From Chryseobacterium formosense (GTDB lineage: Bacteria; Bacteroidota; Bacteroidia; Flavobacteriales; Weeksellaceae), in NCBI RefSeq assembly GCF_900116415.1, contig NZ_FPAP01000004.1:62001-126000 (forward strand): a stretch of 64,000 nucleotides of DNA. The letters run 5' to 3'. This document shows positions 39,840-47,680 of this stretch, one piece after another (the first letter of the stretch is position 1; every line of letters begins with the position of its first letter). Both the position numbers and the translations under genes were made by a program. A model generated the notes under the pieces. That model made no database searches. It was not told the origin of the DNA and saw only the letters and a program-made list of their open reading frames with translations.

Positions 39840-40433
39840 TTAAGATTTGTTTAATTCTTGATAATTGTTTTTGAGATTAATCAAAATTTTACCATAGGTA
39901 TTTTTATAAATCCAATACAAGAAAAACACAACCATAATCAATACAATTGCAAAAGCAGCATAATTAATTAATTCAGGAGTTAAAGAATCGGGATTAGTTA
40001 CATTAAAAGTTCCGTTTCTTTTTCCATCTAGATAACCTGCCATAAAATCCTGTGTATTATGTTTAAAATTAACAATATTACCTACAACAATCGCTAAAAA
40101 TGAAATTAACGCATATCCCAAGACCATTTTTCTTAAATTTAAAATATTCCTCATCAACGAAATAGAATTTTGACTAACCTTTATTTTTTTGAATGAATAA
40201 ATAATTAAAATAAAAAACACAGTAAATAATCCAATCCTAAAATAAGGAAACTCACTGTCAATATAACCAATTATAAACCATAAAATCACTTCTATCAAGC
40301 CAATTATAAGTAAATTTTTGGTAACAGAAATAGATTTTTCTTTAATCATTGAATATATTTCTGTTGCAGAGTAATTTTTAAATTCATTTTTGTTTTTACT
40401 CCAATCTTCTTTTAAAAGTTCTAATTCATCCAT
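39840..40433 (-). CDS. Membrane protein paired with an ECF sigma factor
   Basis: This protein of about 197 residues has four membrane segments after a charged cytoplasmic N-terminus (MDELELLKEDWSKNKNEF). The start at 40433 is one nucleotide after the sigma factor's stop; an ATG at 40445 would overlap the sigma gene by 11 bp and is also possible. Such proteins follow ECF sigma genes in many flavobacteria and sit where an anti-sigma factor would be. The N-terminal cytoplasmic helix region could bind sigma, but no known anti-sigma fold is obvious. Confidence 0.72.
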   Translation of the reverse strand: MDELELLKEDWSKNKNEFKNYSATEIYSMIKEKSISVTKNLLIIGLIEVILWFIIGYIDSEFPYFRIGLFTVFFILIIYSFKKIKVSQNSISLMRNILNLRKMVLGYALISFLAIVVGNIVNFKHNTQDFMAGYLDGKRNGTFNVTNPDSLTPELINYAAFAIVLIMVVFFLYWIYKNTYGKILINLKNNYQELNKS

Positions 40434-40434
40434 C

Positions 40435-40932
40435 TTACTTTGCATTTATTTTTGATTTCAAATTATTCTTAGCTCTATTCATCTTTACTCTTGCATTTCC
40501 TTCTGTAATTCCCAAAATATCACCTATTTCTTTAAAAGGTTTATTATCAAGATACATCATGATTAATGCTTTTTCAATATTAGATAAGCTATAAATGTGC
40601 TGATACATTTCTTTGAGTTTATATCCATCATCTTCATAAGATTCTTCTTTTATTTTTAAAGACGAAACATTAATATCAACTTGTTGGAACTGATGTTTTT
40701 TAGTTTTTTTAGATAATGTCATTGCTGTATTTAAAGCCACCTGATACATCCAGGTAGAAAATTTAGATTCGCCTCTGAAACCTGCGTAAGATTTCCACAG
40801 TTGTATCGTGATTTCCTGAAAAAGATCTTCATGATCTTCAGAATTATTCGTATAAATTCTACATATTTTATGTACAATTCTTTGATTTTCTTTAAAAACA
40901 TCAATAAATTTTTTCTCCAAATCTGAACTCAT
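40435..40932 (-). CDS. ECF-type RNA polymerase sigma factor
   Basis: This 165-residue sigma-70-like factor has region 2 ('HEDLFQEITIQLWKSYAGF', 'KFSTWMYQVALNTAMTLSKK') and region 4 ('LSNIEKALIMMYLDNKPFKE' then IGDILGITEGNARVKMNRAK). There is no region 1.1 or 3, so it is an ECF (group 4) factor that probably directs stress or envelope genes. It is co-transcribed with a membrane protein that may hold it at the membrane. Confidence 0.92.
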   Translation of the reverse strand: MSSDLEKKFIDVFKENQRIVHKICRIYTNNSEDHEDLFQEITIQLWKSYAGFRGESKFSTWMYQVALNTAMTLSKKTKKHQFQQVDINVSSLKIKEESYEDDGYKLKEMYQHIYSLSNIEKALIMMYLDNKPFKEIGDILGITEGNARVKMNRAKNNLKSKINAK

Positions 40933-40987
40933 ATTTTATATGTATACAATTTTATTTTTCGTTACAGATAATTACATAAAAAAAAGA

Positions 40988-41005
40988 CAACTCATTGCTG
41001 AGTTG
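40988..41005 (-). terminator. Terminator of the DUF2147 gene
   Basis: Stem CAACTCA/TGAGTTG (40988-40994 with 40999-41005) with a TTGC loop and an A-run that is a T-run on the minus strand. The same half-site GACAACTCATTG recurs at 39800 without a partner. Confidence 0.7.
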
Positions 41006-41032
41006 CCTATATTTAATGTTATTTTAAACTGA

Positions 41033-41452
41033 TTAGTTCACTTTCTGCCAAACTTGCGTTCTTCCTAAAATAGAAACTCCCATATAACCTCTTACGTTCA
41101 GCTTATCTCCACTTTTTGTAATAGTACATTTATAAGTTTTACCCGTTTTAGGATCTGTAATCGTTCCTCCGGTAAACTCGTCACCGTCTTTTGCCAAACC
41201 TCGGATAATTTCCATTCCCAAAATTGGCTTACCTTTTCTGTCATCTTTACAGCTTGTACAGTTAGGATCTGCGGGTTTTATCAATAACTGAGATACTTTT
41301 CCGTAATATTTACCGTCAGATTTTTTGTAGATTTCTACGATAGATTTTGCCTGTTTTGTTTCATCATCTATGGTTTTCCATTTTCCTTCGATCTGTGCAA
41401 AAGACATCACACTGAATAATGAAAGTACAAATGTTGCTAATAATTTTTTCAT
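41033..41452 (-). CDS. DUF2147 family secreted protein
   Basis: This 139-residue protein has a signal peptide (MKKLLATFVLSLFSVMSFAQ) and the DUF2147 beta-barrel pattern: 'EGKWKTIDDETKQAKSIVEI', a DPNCTSCKDDRKGKP Cys pair, 'GGTITDPKTGKTYKCTI' and 'NVRGYMGVSILGRTQVWQKV'. DUF2147 proteins are periplasmic and calycin-like; the ligand is unknown. The Cys pair is conserved in the family. It is a single gene with its own terminator. Confidence 0.9.
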   Translation of the reverse strand: MKKLLATFVLSLFSVMSFAQIEGKWKTIDDETKQAKSIVEIYKKSDGKYYGKVSQLLIKPADPNCTSCKDDRKGKPILGMEIIRGLAKDGDEFTGGTITDPKTGKTYKCTITKSGDKLNVRGYMGVSILGRTQVWQKVN

Positions 41453-41598
41453 ATTATAGAGTTTAATTTTAATTATAAGATTCTTAAATTCTTAATTAGT
41501 TAAAAATAGACATAAATTTTAAACACACCAACATTTTTGTTATCCTTTGCATACATCACAGAAGATTTGATTGATTTTAAAATTAAACAGTCTTACCA

Positions 41599-43527
41599 TT
41601 AATTCAGTTTTCTGTTGATCACACGATTCATATAATCCTGATACCAGGCTTTTGCCATCTGTTTTCCTTTTTCGGTTTCAGGAGATTTTATTTTATCATT
41701 AAGATTATTTTCAAAACCTAAATCATTTTTCTCATAAATTCCTGTAATATTTTTACCATCAAACCTGTAAATATAATTTCCGATAATGAACTGTTCTGAA
41801 GTTCCATCTGAATTAACGATGAGATACGGATATTTTTTTTCGCTCAATAAGCTTCTACCCCAACTTCTTATTTTTTTATTATAACCGATTAAATCTGCCA
41901 GAGTCGGATAAATATCAATCTGCTGTGCAAATTCAGGATTTACTCCTTTCAGGTTGTATTCAGGATTTGGAGAATAAAAAATCAGCGGAACAGCAAAACG
42001 GTTCATTGCCTTCTCGTATTCAGAATAATAAATCTGGTTTGGATGATCGCCCGTAAATACGAAAATCGTATTCTTAAACCACGGTTGTTTTTTTGCCGTT
42101 TCAAAATATTTTCTGATCGAATAATCGGTATATTCCATCGGCTCGTGCATTTCTACTTTACCTTTTTTGAATTTTCCGTTGTATTTTTCAGGTATTTTAA
42201 ACGGATGATGTGATGAAGCCGTAAAAACAGTTGCCATAAAAGGCTGTGTTTTGCCTACGTTTTTTGCAAAATATTGTAAGAAAGGTTCGTCCCAGATTGC
42301 CCACATTCCATCAAAATCTTTGTCATTATTATACTCGTTTTTGCCATAATAATGTTTATAACCTAAAATATTTCCGAAACCTAAAAATCCCATAGAACCA
42401 TTGGGTGCCCCGTGATAAAATGAGGTATCATACCCCATATCATTACAAACCGAAACAATCGACTGAATTTTCTGATTCGAATAAGGCGAACTTGTAAAAG
42501 CATCAGTTAAACTCGGAATTCCTGCTAAAATGCTGCTCATTCCATGGATAGACTGTCTTCCGTTGGCAAAAGTATTCGGAAAAATGAGACTTTCATTCGC
42601 TAAACTATCAATAAATGGAGTATAAGAAACATAATCTTTAATGTTTTTATCTTTATTAAAAGCTCCTGAATATTCTCTTCCGAAAGACTCTACAATGAAA
42701 ATTACCACATTCGGTTTACCGTCAACCTGTCTTTCATACGTTTTATATGGATTGATATTTTCATCGATAAATTTCTGATCAACAAATTGAACTTCCCTGA
42801 AATTATTCGTTCCTAGCGTTCTGAAGAAAGAAAAAGTAGAATTCAGCACAATATTTCCCTGAAGCGGAGTTTTTACAAATTTATTGGCATCTACTAAATT
42901 AATAGGTCTTGTACTGTGTTTAAAATCCCCTCTGATTCCGCCAACAATTAAAACTGCGGAAACACATAAAGTAAGAATCGACAATATAAAGTAAGGAACA
43001 AGCTTTACCGGTTTTTTATATTCAATTTTAAATCTTTTATAAAGAAAAACCCATAAAGCAATTAAAGCGATAAACCACAAGATCACAAAAGGATGCTCTT
43101 TGGTAGAAGCTGTAAAAACCTTCATAATATTGGTCTCATGTTTTGCCACCTGAAAAGCTGCCGAAGTGAGTCTCGTCTGAGAAAATTTATAATAAATAAA
43201 ATCCCCGAAATTCATGGCATAAGCAATTCCGTTGGTGATAAAATACAGCCAGAATAGAAATTTCTGATACCCTTTTTTGGTATTGATGACAATCGGAATT
43301 AAACTTAAAAAAATAAACAGAACGTTAACGTAAAGAATTGCCGTAAGATCAAATGCAACACCGTGAAAAGCCAGACTCAGATAATCCGAAATACTGTCTA
43401 CTTTTATTAAATCTTTATTGAAAAACCAAAACAAAAGTCTTGCGATCTGATAAAATACAAAAGTCAAGAAAATTCTGTAGCATAAAACCAGAACTTCTTC
43501 TTTTCTGAATTCTTTAAAAAATTTCAT
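41599..43527 (-). CDS. LTA synthase family sulfatase-fold membrane protein
   Basis: This 642-residue protein has five N-terminal membrane segments (to about residue 205) and an extracytoplasmic sulfatase-fold domain. The latter shows FIVESFGREYSG with the metal-binding Glu, 'NGRQSIHGMSSILAGIPSL' where the nucleophile lies, 'SHHPFKIPEKYNG' and 'FVFTGDHPNQIY'. The family includes LtaS and phosphoglycerol transferases such as MdoB/OpgB. A Gram-negative lacks lipoteichoic acid, so it more likely decorates another polymer or lipid with phosphoglycerol or phosphoethanolamine. It is a single gene. Confidence 0.9.
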   Translation of the reverse strand: MKFFKEFRKEEVLVLCYRIFLTFVFYQIARLLFWFFNKDLIKVDSISDYLSLAFHGVAFDLTAILYVNVLFIFLSLIPIVINTKKGYQKFLFWLYFITNGIAYAMNFGDFIYYKFSQTRLTSAAFQVAKHETNIMKVFTASTKEHPFVILWFIALIALWVFLYKRFKIEYKKPVKLVPYFILSILTLCVSAVLIVGGIRGDFKHSTRPINLVDANKFVKTPLQGNIVLNSTFSFFRTLGTNNFREVQFVDQKFIDENINPYKTYERQVDGKPNVVIFIVESFGREYSGAFNKDKNIKDYVSYTPFIDSLANESLIFPNTFANGRQSIHGMSSILAGIPSLTDAFTSSPYSNQKIQSIVSVCNDMGYDTSFYHGAPNGSMGFLGFGNILGYKHYYGKNEYNNDKDFDGMWAIWDEPFLQYFAKNVGKTQPFMATVFTASSHHPFKIPEKYNGKFKKGKVEMHEPMEYTDYSIRKYFETAKKQPWFKNTIFVFTGDHPNQIYYSEYEKAMNRFAVPLIFYSPNPEYNLKGVNPEFAQQIDIYPTLADLIGYNKKIRSWGRSLLSEKKYPYLIVNSDGTSEQFIIGNYIYRFDGKNITGIYEKNDLGFENNLNDKIKSPETEKGKQMAKAWYQDYMNRVINRKLN

Positions 43528-43770
43528 TTGTCTGTATAATTGCTTTTAAAGATGTAACGTTATCAGGCGTCACTTTACTTTAAAATTTTGACTGATAACA
43601 AATTTGCTGCGCAAATTTAAGCTAAATTCATATGTAGATATTTATTTTTTTTAATGGCCATATGCAATCGCCAATTTATATTGCCTTCATATTTCACTGT
43701 TAGTTACAGCGATTTCACAGGATTATAATTTTTAGTTCATATTAATTAAGGTTAAAATTTTTAAAAAATG

Positions 43771-43778
43771 TAATTTTG
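43771..43778 (+). promoter_or_regulatory. pssA promoter -7 element, leaderless arrangement
   Basis: TAATTTTG matches TAnnTTTG and ends 5 nt before the ATG at 43784, predicting little or no 5' leader. Confidence 0.5.
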
Positions 43779-43783
43779 CTGCT

Positions 43784-44524
43784 ATGAATTTCATAAAAAA
43801 CAATCTGGCAAATGCCATTACTTTGGGAAATCTTTTTTCGGGTTGCGTTGGTGCTGTACATTTGATTTTAGGCGATTATCAGACGACTGCGATCTGTATT
43901 ATTTTATCCTTGATTTTAGATTTTTTCGACGGATTTGTAGCGAGAGCCTTAAAAGCCAATTCCAATTTGGGAACTCAGCTCGATTCTTTGGCAGATATGG
44001 TAAGTTTCGGATTGATTCCCGGATTAACAATTTTTGTTTCTCTTCTCGAAGTTGAGAATAGCAATTCTTTAAATTTTATAGATTACGGATATTTACTTCT
44101 CAAAGAACAGCGTTGGATTTCTTATTTTGGGTTTATTATTACACTTTTTTCTTGTTTAAGACTGGCAATTTTTAATCTGGATGAGGATCAGAAATATTAT
44201 TTTAAGGGTTTGAACACCCCTTCAAATACCATCTTGATTTTTGGCTTATATTTAGCACATAAAGAATCTTCTGCTTTCAGTTTTTTATTTGAAAATGAAA
44301 GTTACTTATTGATTTTAACCGCAATTTCATCTTGGCTTTTAGTCAGTCCCATCAAAATGATTGCCATGAAATTTAAATCAATGAAGTTGCAGGATAATTA
44401 TCCAAAAGTAGCCTTACTAATTGGTGCAATTCTTATTTTGATTATATTTAAAACTGTCGGAATTCCATTAGTAATTATTTATTATATCTTAATTTCAATT
44501 ATCTTTCAGAAACAATTAAAGTAA
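43784..44524 (+). CDS. pssA: CDP-diacylglycerol--serine O-phosphatidyltransferase
   Basis: This 246-residue membrane enzyme makes phosphatidylserine, the precursor of phosphatidylethanolamine. It has the CDP-alcohol phosphatidyltransferase motif D-G-x2-A-R-x8-G-x3-D-x3-D, here spread over DFFDGFVARALKANSNLGTQ (20 residues) and then LDSLADMVSFG. Around it are about seven hydrophobic segments. Start and length fit the Bacteroidota PssA type. The promoter box lies 5 nt before the ATG. The next gene is 65 bp downstream on the same strand. Confidence 0.93.
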   Translation: MNFIKNNLANAITLGNLFSGCVGAVHLILGDYQTTAICIILSLILDFFDGFVARALKANSNLGTQLDSLADMVSFGLIPGLTIFVSLLEVENSNSLNFIDYGYLLLKEQRWISYFGFIITLFSCLRLAIFNLDEDQKYYFKGLNTPSNTILIFGLYLAHKESSAFSFLFENESYLLILTAISSWLLVSPIKMIAMKFKSMKLQDNYPKVALLIGAILILIIFKTVGIPLVIIYYILISIIFQKQLK

Positions 44525-44589
44525 GAAGATGGAAACCTGAAGTTTTCATTCACAAATTGACACATTCTCAAATTTTCAAATTATAAAAA

Positions 44590-45354
44590 ATGAACTTAAA
44601 ACTCTATAAACCTCTTTGCATATTCGATCTTGAAACAACCGGAACTAACGTTGGAAAAGACAGAATTGTTGAAATCTGTATTCTAAAAGTAAATCCTGAT
44701 TCCTCAAGAGAAAGCAAAACCTGGAAAGTGAATCCGGGAATTCCAATCCCGAAAGAATGTAGCGAGATTCACGGAATTTATGATGGAGATGTAAAAGACG
44801 CGCCGACGTTTAAGGAAATTGCGCCGAAAATTGTTGAAATGATTTCCGGAGCAGATTTGGGTGGATTCAACTCCAATCGGTTTGATGTTCCTTTGTTGGC
44901 TGAAGAATTGCTGCGCGCAGATTTTGATTTTGATTTAAATAAATTCAAATTGGTCGATGCACAAACAATTTTCCACAAAAAAGAGCCAAGAAACCTGAGT
45001 GCGGCTTATCAATTTTATTGCGGAAAAACTTTAGAAAATGCGCATTCTGCAGAAGCCGATGTTTTGGCGACTTTTGAGGTTCTGGATGCACAAGTTGGAA
45101 AATACGATGACATTTCTAATGAAGTTGCTGAATTGAGCGAATTTTCAACCCAAAATAAATTTGCCGATTTAGCAGGAATGATTCATTACAACGCAAAAAA
45201 CCAGGAAATTTTTGCTTTCGGAAAATATAAAGGTCAGGTTGTAAAAGAAGTTTTCCAGAAAGATCTGGGATATTTCGGGTGGCTGCAAAATGCAGATTTC
45301 CCTTTATATACGAAGAAAGTCTTCACAAAAATTCAGCTTTCGAGTAAGTTTTAA
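44590..45354 (+). CDS. DEDDh 3'-5' exonuclease (DnaQ-like)
   Basis: This 254-residue nuclease has an exonuclease domain with ExoI FDLETTG (Asp, Glu), ExoII 'GGFNSNRFDVPLLAEEL' (Asp) and ExoIII 'NAHSAEADVLATFEVL' (His, Asp). All catalytic residues of the DEDDh class are present. The C-terminal 65 residues ('FAFGKYKGQVVKEVFQKDLG' and 'FGWLQNADFPLY') form the small domain found at the end of ExoX-like and related proteins. It is likely a DNA-repair exonuclease rather than the replicative proofreader, because there is no polymerase-binding region. Confidence 0.92.
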   Translation: MNLKLYKPLCIFDLETTGTNVGKDRIVEICILKVNPDSSRESKTWKVNPGIPIPKECSEIHGIYDGDVKDAPTFKEIAPKIVEMISGADLGGFNSNRFDVPLLAEELLRADFDFDLNKFKLVDAQTIFHKKEPRNLSAAYQFYCGKTLENAHSAEADVLATFEVLDAQVGKYDDISNEVAELSEFSTQNKFADLAGMIHYNAKNQEIFAFGKYKGQVVKEVFQKDLGYFGWLQNADFPLYTKKVFTKIQLSSKF

Positions 45355-45362
45355 TCTTTTTA

Positions 45363-45487
45363 ACCGCAAAAGAGGCAAAAGATTTTTATCCGCTAAAAAG
45401 TATTTCAAAGCACACAAAACAATAAGTACATTTTTTTGTCAACTTTTGTAATTTTATTTTCAGCACATTCTTTGTTTCTTTTGCGGT
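45363..45487. repeat. Inverted repeat ACCGCAAAAGA ... TCTTTTGCGGT
   Basis: An 11-nt perfect inverted pair at 45363-45373 and 45477-45487 bounds the gap between the exonuclease and DUF2007 genes. The left arm continues GGCAAAAG and resembles the CGCAAAGAGCGCAAAG repeats in the Ter cluster. Confidence 0.5.
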
Positions 45488-45501
45488 AAAATAATTTCAG
45501 T

Positions 45502-45903
45502 ATGAACAATTTAGTTAAATTCAAATTCTACGAAACAGCTCTTGAAGCCAATCGTGACAAGCAGATTCTTGCCGAAAATGGTATCAACAGTTTTATCGCC
45601 AACGAACAACTGATTCAGTCAGATTGGCTGCTTTCACAAGCTGTGGGAGGAATTCAGCTTCAGGTTTTTGAAAATGATTTTGAAAACGCTGAGAAAGTTT
45701 TAACTGAATATCAGGAAAATGAAAAATTCGCTCTTGAAGTGGAGCACACAATCGAAAATCCTGGTTTTGATTTTGTCTGTCCGAAATGCGGTTCCAACCA
45801 TTTGTATAAAGATGACAGCTCGACAAGCTTCTTTGGAATTTCGATTTTATCGAACGAAAACTACGTTTGCTATTATTGCGGGAATAAATTTAAGCATGGA
45901 TAG
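45502..45903 (+). CDS. DUF2007-type protein with C-terminal zinc ribbon
   Basis: This 133-residue protein has an N-terminal DUF2007-like alpha/beta domain ('VKFKFYETALEANRDKQILA' and 'GGIQLQVFENDFENAEKVL', about 1-72), which resembles a PII-like ferredoxin fold. A C-terminal zinc ribbon follows: CPKCGSNHLYKD ... CYYCGNKFK. The function is unknown; such proteins may bind small ligands or nucleic acid. It is a single gene. Confidence 0.82.
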   Translation: MNNLVKFKFYETALEANRDKQILAENGINSFIANEQLIQSDWLLSQAVGGIQLQVFENDFENAEKVLTEYQENEKFALEVEHTIENPGFDFVCPKCGSNHLYKDDSSTSFFGISILSNENYVCYYCGNKFKHG

Positions 45904-45989
45904 GTTGGAAGCGGAATGATGGATGGAAGATTACATGATTGAGAATATTTTTAAGATTGCTTCGATGCACTCCTCGCAATAAGATTCTT

Positions 45990-46175
45990 TAAATAGTGCG
46001 CAGAATTACCCTCTAAAGTAGGGGTGGCGAAAATTTCAAAGAAATTTTTGACGGGGTGGTATCAGAATAATTACAATAAGTTTTCTCATTCGTCGAAATG
46101 ACAAACTTTTGGAGAGAACACTCTATATTAGCCCTGATTGCACGAAAGATACAGTGGAAAGCGGGAAATAGCTTC
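45990..46175. repeat. Mosaic of decayed dispersed repeats
   Basis: The 327-bp gap 45904-46230 contains no gene. It holds fragments that look like flavobacterial intergenic repeats: two GGGGTGG blocks (near 46021 and 46050) around a short AAAATTTC/GAAATTTT inverted repeat, then a TTCGTCGAAATGACAA fragment, then AGCCCTGATTGCACGAAAGA...GTGGAAAGCGGGAAATAGC. The similarity to known repeats is from memory of such genomes, not from a search. Confidence 0.45.
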
Positions 46176-46230
46176 TAAAAATATTAATAATGAGTAATAA
46201 GTAATGAATAATTATTCAACAAAATAAATT

Positions 46231-46836
46231 ATGAAAATAATCTGCATAGGAAGAAATTATAGCGAACACGCGAAGGAATTGGGAAATGCAATTCCGGACA
46301 AACCCGTAATTTTCATGAAACCCGACACGGCTGTTTTGAAAGGAAACGATTTTTACATTCCTGAATTCTCAAATGATATACATTACGAACTGGAAGTGGT
46401 GGTAAAAATCTCAAAAGGCGGAAAATACATTCAGAAAGAAACGGCTCATAAGCATTATGAGGAAATCGGTTTGGGAATCGATTTCACAGCGAGAGATTTG
46501 CAGAGTGACTTAAAATCTAAGGGTCTTCCGTGGGAACTGGCAAAAGGTTTTGACGGTTCTGCAGTGGTAGGAAATTTCTTCAAAAAAGAAAATTACAACC
46601 TTGAATCTTTGAATTTTTCATTATTAAAAAATAAGGATAAAGTACAGGACGGAAACTCGAAAGATATGATTTTCAGTATCGATGATATTATCGCTTTTGT
46701 TTCGCAGTATTTCACATTGAGAGTTGGGGATTTGATTTTCACCGGAACTCCGGAAGGTGTCGGAAAAGTTTCTGAAAACGATATTCTGGAAGCTTATCTT
46801 GAAGACGAAAAAGTCTTAGACATCAGAGTCCTATAG
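46231..46836 (+). CDS. Fumarylacetoacetate hydrolase family protein
   Basis: This 201-residue protein is a compact FAH-fold enzyme: 'IICIGRNYSEHAKELGNAIP', 'FMKPDTAVLKGN', the metal-ligand stretch 'DIHYELEVVVKI', 'LGIDFTARDLQSDLKSKGLP' and 'GDLIFTGTPEGVGKV'. The family includes oxaloacetate decarboxylases/tautomerases, acylpyruvases (human FAHD1 type) and ring-cleavage hydrolases. Length and motifs fit the FAHD1/YcgM group, so oxaloacetate or acylpyruvate is a likely substrate. The next gene is 60 bp downstream. Confidence 0.9.
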   Translation: MKIICIGRNYSEHAKELGNAIPDKPVIFMKPDTAVLKGNDFYIPEFSNDIHYELEVVVKISKGGKYIQKETAHKHYEEIGLGIDFTARDLQSDLKSKGLPWELAKGFDGSAVVGNFFKKENYNLESLNFSLLKNKDKVQDGNSKDMIFSIDDIIAFVSQYFTLRVGDLIFTGTPEGVGKVSENDILEAYLEDEKVLDIRVL

Positions 46837-46896
46837 AAAATCATTTGACATTGGTCTGTTTTTTTCATACCTTTAAGAAGACTTAAATTACAAATT

Positions 46897-47334
46897 ATGA
46901 TAAACATTATCCTACCCGTCGATTTTGGAGAAAAAACAGATCAGCTGATAGACGGAGCCGTAAAATTTGCCAAAGAAGTAAACGGTAAAATTTGCCTTAT
47001 TCACGTTGCACCAACAGACATCGGTTTTGCTATCGGAGATATGGGATACCAGTATTTTCCGGAAGTTGAAGAAAATGAAATCAGAGAGGAACTGGTACTT
47101 TTAAACAAGATCAACCAAAGAGTTCTCGCTCAGGATGTAGAATGTGAGCATATTTTAAAGCAAGGGATCGCCAAAGATATTATTTTGGAATATGCCGACC
47201 TTAAAAATGCAAGTTATATTGTAATGGGTTCACATGGAAGAAGCGGAATTTATGATGTTTTTGTAGGAAGCTTAACGAAAGGATTGACTAAAAGCTCTAA
47301 AATCCCCGTTTTGGTTCTTCCAATTCACGAATAA
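46897..47334 (+). CDS. Universal stress protein (UspA family)
   Basis: This 145-residue UspA-fold protein starts 'INIILPVDFGEKTDQLIDGA' and has the ATP-binding motif G-x2-G-x9-G-S/T in 'MGSHGRSGIYDVFVGSLT'. It is therefore probably an ATP-binding member. Such proteins respond to starvation and other stress; the direct role varies. A plausible promoter lies upstream (TTG, 20-bp spacer, TACCTTTA just before 46875). A strong terminator follows. Confidence 0.92.
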   Translation: MINIILPVDFGEKTDQLIDGAVKFAKEVNGKICLIHVAPTDIGFAIGDMGYQYFPEVEENEIREELVLLNKINQRVLAQDVECEHILKQGIAKDIILEYADLKNASYIVMGSHGRSGIYDVFVGSLTKGLTKSSKIPVLVLPIHE

Positions 47335-47354
47335 ATATTTCTTTAGAATAAATA

Positions 47355-47389
47355 AAAAAGACCGATCAAATAATTTGACCGGTCTTTTT
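47355..47389. terminator. Bidirectional terminator
   Basis: A near-perfect 16-bp stem (47355-47370 with 47374-47389, one mismatch) with a TAA loop lies between the universal stress gene and the convergent small membrane protein gene. Confidence 0.9.
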
Positions 47390-47405
47390 CTATATAACCA
47401 ATTAA

Positions 47406-47639
47406 TTAACCTTCTTTTTTATAGATCGTAGGATCGTAGTAAGGATGCTTTCCTTCTGTCGGAGAAAAATAGTCTTTGTCTTTATCACCACCCAATGTTG
47501 CTACCAATACATAGCACCAATATGTGAACAATGCACAACATACGATGAACAAGATCCAGTTTAATACGTTTCCAAAAGTATCGAAAAAACCGAAAGACCA
47601 TTTGAAAACACCGCTTAAGAATAGAAAGAAAGACGTCAT
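47406..47639 (-). CDS. Small membrane protein (DUF6341-like)
   Basis: This 77-residue protein starts MTSFFLFLSGVFKWSFGFFD. A longer frame begins at a TTG inside the promoter box and is rejected. It has one amphipathic or hydrophobic N-terminal stretch and one clear membrane helix ('WILFIVCCALFTYWCYVLVA'), then a hydrophilic tail (KDKDYFSPTEGKHPYYDPTI). I believe it corresponds to DUF6341 of Flavobacteriia, usually beside a DUF6427 gene, as here; this is from memory. It is divergent from that gene with overlapping promoters. Confidence 0.7.
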   Translation of the reverse strand: MTSFFLFLSGVFKWSFGFFDTFGNVLNWILFIVCCALFTYWCYVLVATLGGDKDKDYFSPTEGKHPYYDPTIYKKEG

Positions 47640-47656
47640 TATTTCCTTTTTTAAAT

Positions 47657-47674
47657 TAACTTTGCACAAATTTA
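47657..47674. promoter_or_regulatory. Overlapping divergent promoters
   Basis: The plus-strand TAACTTTG (47657-47664) reads toward the DUF6427-like gene at 47681. The minus-strand TAAATTTG (47667-47674) reads toward the DUF6341-like gene at 47639. The two -7 boxes are 2 bp apart, so polymerases at the two promoters must exclude each other. Confidence 0.6.
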
Positions 47675-47680
47675 TAAAAA

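Noticed and set aside
47640..47669. Longer frame for the DUF6341-like protein from a TTG
   Set aside because: The TTG is inside the predicted -7 promoter box and cannot be in the mRNA.
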